Assembly (NCBI GenBank): GCA_017513245.1
Contig: JAFXGK010000007.1
Coordinates: 124,001-188,000, forward strand
DNA: 64,000 bases
Direction: 5' to 3'
Origin: Clostridia bacterium
GTDB lineage: Bacteria > Bacillota > Clostridia > Oscillospirales > Acutalibacteraceae
The position numbers were made by a program, and so were the translations under genes. This document shows positions 17,460-25,382 of the stretch, piece after piece. The notes under the pieces are model-generated. The model did no database searches, was not told the origin of the DNA, and worked only from the letters and a program-made list of their open reading frames with translations. The stretch's first letter is position 1; the number at the start of each line of letters is the position of its first letter.

Positions 17460-18420
17460 AATAGAAATCGTCTCCGGGCAGCTTGCCGCCTACGGCCTTG
17501 GGGTTAAGGTCGTAAAGCACCTGCAAATATCCTGCGAGGGCGGTTTTTAATTCTTTGCCTTCGATGTAGGTGATGTTGCAGAAGGGAATAGCCTTCTTGG
17601 CAACAGCAGCCTTTATGATACCAACGCTCTCAACAAGGGCGGCGGCCTCTTCAACGTTGGCGTTTACGTACTCGGTCGATGCCTTGTACTCCTCAAGGAA
17701 CTTGGCAACAGCCTCTTCGTTTTCTTCTATAAAGCTACGGCGACCTACGAGCACGCCGGTGATGAACATGCTGTCGGTGTCCAGCTTTTCCCACTCCTTA
17801 GTAAGGTCAATCTTAACCTCGAGACCCTCAACGTTACCGGTAGCAACTGTTACGTAGGGCTGGGGAAGCATTGCAACGCCGTCCTTGGCGGTCTTGAGCA
17901 GGGCAACGATTTCGTCGGGCTGGCTCTTGAACTGCAAATCAACGTCCTTGTCGGGGTCGATGCCGTTTTCCTTTAAGATGTAGCGAAGAGCATACTCGGG
18001 GGTGGAACCCTGGCCGGTAGCATAAATAGTCTTGCCCTTAAGGTCGGAAAGGTCGGCGATGGTGTCGCCCTTTTCAACGATGTAAACAACGCCTAAGGTG
18101 TTTACTGCGAGGGTTACGATTTCACCTTCGCTGCGGTTGTAAAGTACCGATGCGAGGTTAGCGGGAACTGCCGCAAAGTCAAGCTCGCCCTTTAAAAGAA
18201 GGGGAGTAATCTCATCGGCGGTGCCTGCAATGGTAAAGGTGTAATCGTTGTGGGTTTCGCCGTTTTTGTCATCCTCAATTACCTTAACAAGACCCATGGT
18301 TGTCGGTCCCTTAAGACCTGCTACACGCATCTCTGCGGAGGGAGCGGCCTTTTCGCCGCAACCAACCATGAGGGTGGTTACCATAAGTAATGTGAGTACG
18401 ATTGCAATTATTTTTTTCAT
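17449..18420 (-). CDS. ABC transporter substrate-binding lipoprotein
   Basis: A 323-residue extracytoplasmic receptor. The N-terminus MKKIIAIVLTLLMVT is followed by the lipobox LMVGCG, so Cys21 should carry the lipid anchor. The mature part has the two-lobe NMT1/SsuA-like pattern: ITPLLLKGELDFAAVPANLA, DLKGKTIYATGQGSTPEY and a late LVGRRSFIEEN. It is transcribed first, from a promoter whose -35 region is replaced by a perfect 26-bp palindrome and which lies just downstream of a Crp-family regulator gene. Sulfonate, nitrate or thiamin-precursor uptake are family possibilities only. Confidence 0.88.
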   Translation of the reverse strand: MKKIIAIVLTLLMVTTLMVGCGEKAAPSAEMRVAGLKGPTTMGLVKVIEDDKNGETHNDYTFTIAGTADEITPLLLKGELDFAAVPANLASVLYNRSEGEIVTLAVNTLGVVYIVEKGDTIADLSDLKGKTIYATGQGSTPEYALRYILKENGIDPDKDVDLQFKSQPDEIVALLKTAKDGVAMLPQPYVTVATGNVEGLEVKIDLTKEWEKLDTDSMFITGVLVGRRSFIEENEEAVAKFLEEYKASTEYVNANVEEAAALVESVGIIKAAVAKKAIPFCNITYIEGKELKTALAGYLQVLYDLNPKAVGGKLPGDDFYYEK

Positions 18421-18446
18421 AGTAAAAACCTCTTTTCTGTGTACTC

Positions 18447-18494
18447 ATTATATACCATATAATAGCAAAATTCCGTTGCAATTGCAACGGAATT
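18447..18494 (-). promoter_or_regulatory. Palindromic operator and -10 box of the ABC operon
   Basis: A perfect 26-bp palindrome (18469-18494; half site AATTCCGTTGCAA) lies 16 bp upstream of TATAAT (minus strand, 18447-18452). No -35 consensus is present. With +1 near 18440 the palindrome centre is at -41.5, the position of class II activator sites of Crp/Fnr proteins. It overlaps the stop codon of the crp-like gene and may double as its terminator hairpin. Confidence 0.72.
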
Positions 18495-19146
18495 AAAGAA
18501 TTTTAAAGGTATTTTTGTAAAATTCTATTTTTTTCTCGTCACGAAGTCTGCAAAGCTCGCGCGAGAGCGCGCTGCGGTTAACGCCGAGATAGGCGGCAAG
18601 CTGCTCACGGTCCAGGGGGATGGAGAAGGTGCGGGCGCCGCTTTTATTGGCGCACTGTGAGAAAAAGGTTAAAAGCTTTTCGCGCAGGGTAAGCTTTGAG
18701 AGCACCTGAATACGGTCGTTCATATCGAGGGTGCGGTGCGCCATCATTGCAACAAACTGCTTTAGCAGGAGCTGGCCTATTCGGTCATCGCACGGAACGT
18801 TTTCAAGACCCTCACACGAAAGCCACAAAACCTCGCAGTCCTCGGCGGCATAGATAGAAACGGGAATTTCAGCAACTCGGAGGAATGAAAGCGATTCACC
18901 GAAACTGCCGCCTGTGGTTACGGTGGCCATAATTATTCGGTTGCCGTTAATATCGTCCATAAAAACCTGAACGATGCCGCGGGTAACAAGACCGAAATAG
19001 GGCAAATCCTCGCCCGCCGAGCGGAGGATATTTCCTTTTTGGAAGGTTTCGCTGTGACCGCGAAGGCGCGCAACGGCCTCAAGACACTCATTATCGGTCA
19101 TATTTTCAAAAAGTGAGCACTGCTTTACAGCCTTTAAATTATCCAC
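18493..19146 (-). CDS. Crp/Fnr-family transcriptional regulator
   Basis: A 217-residue regulator with an N-terminal cyclic-nucleotide-binding-like beta barrel (about 1-125, including GGSFGESLSFL), a dimerisation helix and a C-terminal winged helix (REQLAAYLGVNRSALSREL). It lacks the N-terminal cysteines of Fnr, so it is not an obvious iron-sulfur sensor; its ligand is unknown. The open frame extends to 19215, but GTG 19146 has AAGGTGG at the right distance and begins at the domain edge. Its stop overlaps the palindrome that probably is its binding site in front of the ABC importer, which points to control of that importer. Confidence 0.88.
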   Translation of the reverse strand: MDNLKAVKQCSLFENMTDNECLEAVARLRGHSETFQKGNILRSAGEDLPYFGLVTRGIVQVFMDDINGNRIIMATVTTGGSFGESLSFLRVAEIPVSIYAAEDCEVLWLSCEGLENVPCDDRIGQLLLKQFVAMMAHRTLDMNDRIQVLSKLTLREKLLTFFSQCANKSGARTFSIPLDREQLAAYLGVNRSALSRELCRLRDEKKIEFYKNTFKIL

Positions 19147-19176
19147 GGTCACACCACCTTTACTATCTGTACAAAA

Positions 19177-19205
19177 ATAATACCACAACTTAAAAGAATA
19201 TGCAA
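19177..19205 (-). promoter_or_regulatory. Promoter of the crp-like gene
   Basis: Minus-strand TTGCAT (19200-19205) and TATTAT (19177-19182) are 17 bp apart, about 30 bp before the GTG start. A forward TTGACA (19238-19243) with TATAAA at a short 15-bp spacing probably drives the divergent Na/Pi transporter. Confidence 0.68.
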
Positions 19206-19313
19206 CAAACGACAAATTTTATGCCCCATCTTTACATTTGACAAAAATTATGTTACATTATAAACGGCGAAATAAGGCCAAAAATATAAAAATATCGAAA
19301 GATGGAGAAGAGA

Positions 19314-21056
19314 ATGAGTATTTTTTCGGTAATTACACTTTTAGGTGGACTTGCGTTCTTCCTTTACGGTATGAACGTAATGTCGTCCGGCCTTGAAAAG
19401 GTTGCGGGCGGCAAGCTGGAGCATACCCTCCGCAAAATGACGGGCAACCGCTTTTTGGGCCTCGTCCTCGGCGCAGGAATCACAATAGCGATTCAGTCAT
19501 CGTCAGCACTTACGGTTATGCTTGTAGGCCTTGTAAACTCCGGCCTTATGGAATTTGGCCAAACCATCGGCGTAATTATGGGTTCCAACATCGGAACAAC
19601 CTTTACCGCCTGGATTTTGAGCCTTGCAGGACTTGAGAGTAATAACGTATGGCTCAATCTTTTAAAGCCGGTTAACTTCTCTATGATTTTTGCGCTCGTC
19701 GGCATACTGCTGTCGAGCGTTGCAAAAAGCGACCGCAAAAAGAGCATAGGTAATATAATGATAGGCTTTGCGGTGCTTATGTGCGGTATGACCCTTATGG
19801 GCGACGCTATGGAGCCGCTGGCCGATATGCCCGAGTTTGTTTCCTTGCTTACGGCGTTCAAAAACCCCGTGGTTTGCGTGCTTGTAGGCGCGGCATTTAC
19901 GGGAATAATTCAGTCCTCTGCGGCATCGGTTGGTATTTTGCAGTCGCTGGCACTTACGGGCGGAATCACATACGGAATGGCAATTCCGATTATAATGGGA
20001 CAAAACATCGGTACCTGCGTTACCGCCGTTATTTCCAGTATCGGTGTCAGCCGCAATGCAAAGAAGGTTGCGGTAGTTCATCTTTCGTTTAATATTATAG
20101 GAACGCTTTTGTTCCTTATACCCTTCCTGTTAATTGAAGAATTTATCGGCTTCTCGTTTACCGATAAGCCGATATCCCCCTTTATGGTAGCCATCGTTCA
20201 CAGCATTTTCAACGTGGTAACAACCTTCCTGCTGCTGCCCTTTACCAAGCTGCTTGAAAAGCTGGCCAACAAGATTATCAAAACCGAGCCCGAAAAGGAC
20301 GACGGCATTAAATTTGACGACCGTCTTATCACCATGCCCTCGCTCGCTATTGCATCGGCATACGAGGGTGCGACCGCGATGTGCGGTGCCGCAGCAGATG
20401 CGTTCCGCCGCTCGACCGAGCTGCTTAGCAATTATACCGCCGAGGGCGCTGATGAGGTTAACGCTCTTGAGGATATAATCGATATTTATGAAGACCGCAT
20501 CGGCACCTATATGGTAAAGATTTCGCGTGAGGCAATCTCGGTTGAGGACTCGCATCAGGTAACCAAAATTCTTCACACAATAAACGATTTCGAGCGTCTC
20601 GGAGACCACGCTTGCAACCTCGTTAAGGTTGGCCGCGAGATAAGCGAAAAGAAGATAGTCTTCTCGCCCGAGGCGCAGGCAGAGCTCAAGGTGCTTCGCG
20701 AAGCGCTGTTCGAGATTGTTGATATCACTACCGAGGCTTTCTGTAAGAACGATTTGGCTCTTGCCGCAAGGGTAGAGCCGCTTGAGCAGGTAATCGACAA
20801 GCTCATTTCCAAAACCAAGAACAATCACATTGCACGTCTGCGTCAGGGCAACTGCACGATTGAACTCGGATTCGTACTCAGCGACCTCATTACCAACTAC
20901 GAGCGTGTATCCGACCACTGTTCCAACATTGCGGTAGCAATAATCGAGACCGAGCACGACTCCTTCAGCACCCACGAATACCTCAAAAACTACAAAAACA
21001 GCGACGAGTATTTCGAGGCTTGCTACAAGGAATACAAAGCAAAGTTTACAATCTAA
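19314..21056 (+). CDS. Na/Pi cotransporter family protein with PhoU domain
   Basis: A 580-residue protein. The N-terminal half (about 1-310) has two Na/Pi-cotransporter repeats with QSSSALTVM and the paired QSSAASVGI, each followed by MGxNIGT motifs. The C-terminal part (about 345-560) is a PhoU-like helical bundle with LHTINDFERLGDHACN and YERVSDHCSNIA. It probably moves sodium with phosphate across the membrane. ATG 19302 is possible, but ATG 19314 has GGAG at normal distance and is preferred. A PhoPR-like two-component system follows, which fits phosphate physiology. Confidence 0.92.
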   Translation: MSIFSVITLLGGLAFFLYGMNVMSSGLEKVAGGKLEHTLRKMTGNRFLGLVLGAGITIAIQSSSALTVMLVGLVNSGLMEFGQTIGVIMGSNIGTTFTAWILSLAGLESNNVWLNLLKPVNFSMIFALVGILLSSVAKSDRKKSIGNIMIGFAVLMCGMTLMGDAMEPLADMPEFVSLLTAFKNPVVCVLVGAAFTGIIQSSAASVGILQSLALTGGITYGMAIPIIMGQNIGTCVTAVISSIGVSRNAKKVAVVHLSFNIIGTLLFLIPFLLIEEFIGFSFTDKPISPFMVAIVHSIFNVVTTFLLLPFTKLLEKLANKIIKTEPEKDDGIKFDDRLITMPSLAIASAYEGATAMCGAAADAFRRSTELLSNYTAEGADEVNALEDIIDIYEDRIGTYMVKISREAISVEDSHQVTKILHTINDFERLGDHACNLVKVGREISEKKIVFSPEAQAELKVLREALFEIVDITTEAFCKNDLALAARVEPLEQVIDKLISKTKNNHIARLRQGNCTIELGFVLSDLITNYERVSDHCSNIAVAIIETEHDSFSTHEYLKNYKNSDEYFEACYKEYKAKFTI

Positions 21057-21063
21057 ACTACAG

Positions 21064-21098
21064 AATATCCGAGGCTTTGGGCCTCGGATATTTTTTTT
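21064..21098 (+). terminator. Terminator after the Na/Pi transporter
   Basis: AATATCCGAGGC pairs with GCCTCGGATATT, followed by eight T. Confidence 0.9.
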
Positions 21099-21106
21099 GC
21101 AACATT

Positions 21107-21123
21107 TGTTAATAAATTGTTAA
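21107..21123 (-). promoter_or_regulatory. Candidate PHO box
   Basis: Read on the minus strand this is TTAACA-ATTTA-TTAACA, two perfect hexamers 11 bp apart, the Bacillus PhoP box pattern. It lies about 35-50 bp upstream of TATTAT at 21146-21151 and before a PhoP-like regulator gene. A further TTAACA is at 21156. Confidence 0.5.
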
Positions 21124-21198
21124 GTTTTATATGAAATTTCAAATATATTATGGTATTAACAGAAGTGTCGGGCGGCGGTCCGCGGTGGTAATTTCCCG

Positions 21199-21227
21199 TT
21201 TACAAAACGCAGAGAAAATATTATTAT
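21199..21227 (+). promoter_or_regulatory. Promoter of the two-component operon
   Basis: TTTACA (21199-21204) and TATTAT (21222-21227) with a 17-bp spacer, about 30 bp before the response regulator ATG. Confidence 0.65.
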
Positions 21228-21257
21228 ATATGTAGAAATAAAAGAGAGGGGAACGAG

Positions 21258-21929
21258 ATGGATTCCGCTTTAAAAATAATAATAGCCGATGATGAGCCGC
21301 GTATTTCCGCGCTGGTGAGCGACTTTTTTACGGCGGCAGGCTACAAAACTCTGGTCGCAAGCGACGGCGCCGAAGCGCTGGCGGTTTTCGGTGAGAACAC
21401 CGATGCCGCGGCGGTGATACTCGACATTATGATGCCCGAAAAGAACGGCTGGGAGGTCTGCAGAGAAATCAGAGCAGTATCTTCGGTGCCGATTATAATG
21501 TTAACGGCACGCGCCGAGGAATTCGACCAGCTTATGGGCTTTGAGGCAGGGGCCGACGAATACGTAACCAAGCCTTTTTCGCCTGCGGTGCTCGTAAAGA
21601 GGGTAGAGGCGCTTTTGCGCCGCGACCGCAAGATAGAGGACGACGCAGACAAAGGTCTTACCGTCAACCGCGAGTCTTATACCGCAATGCTTGACGGCAA
21701 ACAGCTTGAGCTTACCGTAAAGGAGTTTGAAATACTTTGCTATCTTTGGGAAAACAAGGGCAGAGTGTTTTCGCGCGAGCAGATATTGTCGGCCGTTTGG
21801 GGCTACGATTTTGAGGGCGACAGCCGAACGGTTGATTCGCATATGGCTCGCCTGCGTATAAAGCTCGGCGACTACGGCAGCCGCCACATAAAAACGGTCT
21901 ACGGACTGGGATATAAATTCGAGGTATAA
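21258..21929 (+). CDS. OmpR/PhoB-family response regulator
   Basis: A 223-residue regulator. The receiver domain (1-120) shows the acidic pair DDE near residue 11, the phospho-acceptor Asp in LDIMMPEKNGW, the Thr/Ser switch in MLTARA and the conserved Lys in VTKPFSP. The C-terminal winged helix (about 130-223) ends with RTVDSHMARLRIKLG and KTVYGLGYKFEV. Its kinase follows two bases after the stop. Neighbourhood (Na/Pi-PhoU transporter) and a PHO-box-like repeat upstream suggest a PhoP/PhoB role, but OmpR-family members with other signals look the same. Confidence 0.92.
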   Translation: MDSALKIIIADDEPRISALVSDFFTAAGYKTLVASDGAEALAVFGENTDAAAVILDIMMPEKNGWEVCREIRAVSSVPIIMLTARAEEFDQLMGFEAGADEYVTKPFSPAVLVKRVEALLRRDRKIEDDADKGLTVNRESYTAMLDGKQLELTVKEFEILCYLWENKGRVFSREQILSAVWGYDFEGDSRTVDSHMARLRIKLGDYGSRHIKTVYGLGYKFEV

Positions 21930-21931
21930 AA

Positions 21932-23380
21932 TTGAAAGGTAAACTTTGGGTTAGAATTTTTATAAGAATTGCCGTTATTTTCGCGGTGTTCTTTTTGGTG
22001 CTCACCTGCGCAAATCGATTGTTCTTGCCGTCATTTTTTAAGGCGAGCGAGAAAAATCTGCTTCGCGAGCAGGCCGAGATTGTTAAAAATCTCGATTTGG
22101 CCGATAACGCCGCGGTGGCGAAGCACCTATCAACCGTCAGCGACACCTATAACTTCGAGGTCGAAATATACCACCGTAAGAGCGGCGAGATAATTTATAC
22201 CTCCTACAGCAGTCAGATAATCGATTTTCATTATAAAGAAAATCCCGGAATGGCGATGAATCATAAGTCGCTTGAGGTTATAAAACGCGAAAAATACGGC
22301 AGTGACAGTGTTTTCGAAACCGCGTTCGACCGCCACACGAAAACCGAATATATGATCTACAGAACCGCAATGGAGGACGGTGTGCACGTTGAGCTTCGCG
22401 TGCAGACGGGACTGCTCGAAAACAGTGCGCAGATAGCCGAACGCTTTATAGGTATAATCGCGCTTATCTGCCTTGGGGCCGCCCTTGTGTGGACCTATTT
22501 CTCGGTGCGCCGAATTTCCAAGCCCATCAGCGAAATGAGCGAAATCACGGGCGCAATGGCGGCGCTCTCGTTCGACCGCAAGGTAACGGTTAATTCCAAT
22601 GACGAAATCGGTCGCCTCGGCGCCTCGGTAAACGAGCTTTCGGGAAAGCTTTCTGCTACGCTTGAGGACCTGAAAAAAAGCAACGCCCAGCTGCGTGACG
22701 AAATTGAACTCGAGCGTGAGCTTGATTCCATGCGCCGCGGCTTCGTTGCCAACGTGTCGCACGAGCTTAAGACCCCCATATCCATCATAAGCGGATATGC
22801 CGAGGGCCTAAAGCTCAACGTAAACAGCGCGTCCCGCGAGCAGTACTGTGACACCATAATTGACGAAAGCGCACGTATGAACCGACTCGTTTTAAGCCTT
22901 TTGGAGCTTTCAAAATACGAATCGGGACAAATTCCGATAAACAAGGTAAACTTCTCGCTTACCGAGCTTATAAAAAACCTTGGCGAGCGGCTGTTTGCCG
23001 ACAGCGATATAACGCTCATTCTGCCCGACGGAGATACTAATTGCTTTGCCGACCCGATGCAGATTGAGCAGGTGTTAAAGAGCCTGCTTGAAAATGCAAA
23101 ATGTCACACTCCGCAGGGCGGAACGGTTGAGGTACGGGTGCTTGACGGGGAAGAACTTCGAGTTGAGGTTCATAACAGCGGCAGTCACGTATCCGAAGAA
23201 CAGATGCCCAAGATTTGGCAAAGCTTCTACCGCGGCGAGGAATCGCACAAGCGCGAAGAAAGCCGCTTTGGCCTCGGCCTTTCCATCGTGGGCGCCATCT
23301 GCAAGCAACACGGCAAGGACTGCGGCGTTTATAACACCGAAAGCGGCGTTTGCTTCTGGTTCGCGCTGGATAAAGAGTAA
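21932..23380 (+). CDS. Sensor histidine kinase (HAMP, HisKA, HATPase)
   Basis: A 482-residue membrane kinase. It has a membrane segment near 8-28, an extracellular sensor of about 135 residues, a second segment near 170-190, HAMP, HisKA with NVSHELKTPISIISGYAEG (phospho-His) and HATPase_c with LLENAKCHTPQGG and RFGLGLSIV. It should phosphorylate the preceding response regulator. The extracellular part has no recognisable domain. The start is TTG 21932 with a GAGGT site, two bases after the regulator. A terminator follows. Confidence 0.9.
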   Translation: MKGKLWVRIFIRIAVIFAVFFLVLTCANRLFLPSFFKASEKNLLREQAEIVKNLDLADNAAVAKHLSTVSDTYNFEVEIYHRKSGEIIYTSYSSQIIDFHYKENPGMAMNHKSLEVIKREKYGSDSVFETAFDRHTKTEYMIYRTAMEDGVHVELRVQTGLLENSAQIAERFIGIIALICLGAALVWTYFSVRRISKPISEMSEITGAMAALSFDRKVTVNSNDEIGRLGASVNELSGKLSATLEDLKKSNAQLRDEIELERELDSMRRGFVANVSHELKTPISIISGYAEGLKLNVNSASREQYCDTIIDESARMNRLVLSLLELSKYESGQIPINKVNFSLTELIKNLGERLFADSDITLILPDGDTNCFADPMQIEQVLKSLLENAKCHTPQGGTVEVRVLDGEELRVEVHNSGSHVSEEQMPKIWQSFYRGEESHKREESRFGLGLSIVGAICKQHGKDCGVYNTESGVCFWFALDKE

Positions 23381-23419
23381 AAAAATTTCCGACAGTTTTG
23401 TAGCTGTCGGAATTTTTTT
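23381..23419 (+). terminator. Terminator after the histidine kinase
   Basis: TTCCGACAG pairs with CTGTCGGAA around the loop TTTTGTAG, with flanking A-run and T-run. The next promoter starts two bases later. Confidence 0.88.
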
Positions 23420-23420
23420 G

Positions 23421-23469
23421 TTGACAAGTGAATATGTATATTGTATTATTGTGTTAGTACAGTAATACA
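23421..23469 (+). promoter_or_regulatory. Promoter and operator of the GntR/ABC operon
   Basis: TTGACA (23421-23426) and TATTAT (23444-23449) are 17 bp apart. An inverted repeat TGTATTATTG (23442-23451) / CAGTAATACA (23460-23469), one mismatch per arm, covers the -10 box and start site. This is where a YtrA-type GntR repressor would block its own operon. Confidence 0.78.
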
Positions 23470-23491
23470 ATTTTTTCGAAAGGAGAAACCT

Positions 23492-23851
23492 ATGGCATGG
23501 ACCTTTAACGACCGCACTCCGGTCTATCTGCAGATAGCAGAGCGCATCCGAAACGAGATAATCGGCGGCGCCTACGAGCCCGATTCGCAGATACCAACGG
23601 TGCGACAGCTGGCGCTTACGGCAGCAGTTAATCCCAATACCGTTCAAAAGGCGCTTCAGGAGCTTGAGGACGAGGGTATAATCTACTCCCGTGCAACGGC
23701 AGGCCGATTCGTAACGGCCGACCCCGAAAAGCTTCAGGGCGCACGTGATGCTGCGGCAAAAAAATTAGTAAAAGACTTTCTTTCCTCGGCGGCACATTTA
23801 TCCCTTTCGGCCGAGGATTGCATCAAGATGATAGAGGAGGAAACAAAGTGA
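23492..23851 (+). CDS. GntR-family regulator, YtrA subfamily
   Basis: A 119-residue protein with the GntR winged helix in the first 70 residues (RTPVYLQIAERIRNEI, IPTVRQLALTAAVNPNTVQKAL) and only a short C-terminal tail instead of a ligand domain, which defines the YtrA group. Such proteins repress neighbouring ABC exporter genes and respond to cell-wall-active compounds in some Firmicutes. The frame reaches 23441, but AAGGAG fixes ATG 23492. Its stop overlaps the ATPase start (GTGA). It likely binds the inverted repeat at 23442-23469. Confidence 0.9.
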   Translation: MAWTFNDRTPVYLQIAERIRNEIIGGAYEPDSQIPTVRQLALTAAVNPNTVQKALQELEDEGIIYSRATAGRFVTADPEKLQGARDAAAKKLVKDFLSSAAHLSLSAEDCIKMIEEETK

Positions 23852-24561
23852 GCATTTTAGAATGTAAAGGCCTCTGCAAAAGTTATAAGGCCGGTGTGCC
23901 CGTTTTGCAGAATATGGAGCTTTCGATTCCCAAGGGCAAAATAGTGGGACTTTTGGGCCCTAACGGATGCGGAAAATCCACTTTAATCAAGATAGTAGCA
24001 GGCCTTCTCGTTCCCAATTCGGGCGGGGTTTTGGTTGATGGCACTCCGATAGGCGAGGCGACCAAGGCGATGGTTTCCTACCTGCCCGAGCGCACCTATT
24101 TTAATTCCTGGATGCGCGTGCACGAGCTTATTGATTACTTTGCCGATTTTTATGAGGATTTTGATGCGGCCAAGGCTTATCGTCTGCTCGAGGACCTTTC
24201 TATTTCCCCCGGCAGCCGCTTAAAGACCCTCTCGAAGGGCACAAAAGAAAAGGTACAGCTTGTGCTCGTTATGTCGCGCCGAGCAAAGCTTTATCTGCTC
24301 GATGAGCCGATAGCAGGCGTTGACCCCGCCGCAAGAGAATATATCCTCGGCACAATTGTAGGCAACTACGACCCCGAATCGACCATAATCATCACAACCC
24401 ACCTGATCACCGACGTTGAGCAGGTATTAGATGATTTTGTTTTCGTTTCGCGTGGCGGACAAATACTTAAGCAGGGCTCGGTAGAAGAGGCCCGCGAAGA
24501 GAACGGTTGCTCGCTTGACGCACTGTTCAGGGAGGTGTTCAGATGTTCCGAAAGCTGCTAA
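23848..24561 (+). CDS. ABC transporter ATPase (YtrB-like)
   Basis: A 237-residue ATPase with Walker A GPNGCGKST, signature LSKGTKEKV (a common variant LSxG), Walker B LYLLDEPIAGVDP and switch His ITTHLI. It pairs with the next membrane protein as an ABC-2-type exporter. The GTG start 23848 overlaps the regulator stop and is preceded by AGGAGG; the longer frame from 23818 lies within the regulator gene and has no site. The role may be export of, or resistance to, a peptide or cell-wall antibiotic, by analogy with ytr operons. Confidence 0.9.
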   Translation: MSILECKGLCKSYKAGVPVLQNMELSIPKGKIVGLLGPNGCGKSTLIKIVAGLLVPNSGGVLVDGTPIGEATKAMVSYLPERTYFNSWMRVHELIDYFADFYEDFDAAKAYRLLEDLSISPGSRLKTLSKGTKEKVQLVLVMSRRAKLYLLDEPIAGVDPAAREYILGTIVGNYDPESTIIITTHLITDVEQVLDDFVFVSRGGQILKQGSVEEAREENGCSLDALFREVFRCSESC

Positions 24562-25370
24562 AATATGATATTCAGGCCGTTTTTAAATACTGGTGGATAG
24601 CGGCCGTAATAACCCCGTTTGTATCGCTCACCGCAGGTGCCGCAATACAGGTTATTAACGTAGACTATACAAGCTACGGCGCAATTCAAACTCTGGCAAC
24701 CTTCTTGCTCGTGATGTGCATTTTTGCGCTTGTGATGTTCTTAACGGTCAGCCAAATTCTCGTTTTCATTCGCTTTTATAAAAACTTCTTCTCGGATGAG
24801 GGCTATCTGACCTTTACGCTGCCCGTAAAGAAGACCGACCTTATAAATTCCAAGCTGCTTACGTCCTTTATCTTCAATATAGCAAGCTTTGCCGTGCTGG
24901 CGGTAAACGTTGTAATTATGCTTGTAGTCGGTGTTCCCGAGGAGTTTTTCGACACGAGAAACTGGAAGATCCTTTTTGATATTATCGCCGAACTTCTTCG
25001 CGAGATAAACTTCTATGGATTTAGCTACGTAGTTTTAGGAATACTCATTTTCTGCGCGCTTTACATTATGCAGGACCTTTTCCTTGCGGTGTGCATAACG
25101 GTCGGCGCCTGCATAACCCGAAAGCACAAGGTGCTTGCCGCTATCGGCATTTATTACGGCGCAAATACCGTGCTCTCGTTTGTAATTGAAATTTTCTCGC
25201 TGACGGGTATTTTCTCGTTTGTCGGAATGCTTAGCAACGTATCCGAGGGCGTTATCGAACTGAGTATTATGCTGGCCATGATCATAATACTTTCGCTGCT
25301 CGTTTTATGTGTTGCCGGACTTTATATGCTCGAGTGCTATATGCTCGACCGCAGACTCAATCTTGAATAG
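24543..25370 (+). CDS. ABC-2 type membrane protein of the GntR operon
   Basis: A 275-residue integral membrane protein with about six hydrophobic helices. The segment FSDEGYLTFTLPVKKTDLINSK between helices 2 and 3 is shared by permeases encoded next to YtrA-type regulators. It overlaps the ATPase gene by 19 bases, with GGGAGG ahead of its ATG. It should form the membrane channel for the ATPase before it. The substrate is unknown. Confidence 0.85.
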   Translation: MFRKLLKYDIQAVFKYWWIAAVITPFVSLTAGAAIQVINVDYTSYGAIQTLATFLLVMCIFALVMFLTVSQILVFIRFYKNFFSDEGYLTFTLPVKKTDLINSKLLTSFIFNIASFAVLAVNVVIMLVVGVPEEFFDTRNWKILFDIIAELLREINFYGFSYVVLGILIFCALYIMQDLFLAVCITVGACITRKHKVLAAIGIYYGANTVLSFVIEIFSLTGIFSFVGMLSNVSEGVIELSIMLAMIIILSLLVLCVAGLYMLECYMLDRRLNLE

Positions 25371-25382
25371 GGGGTAGCTTAA

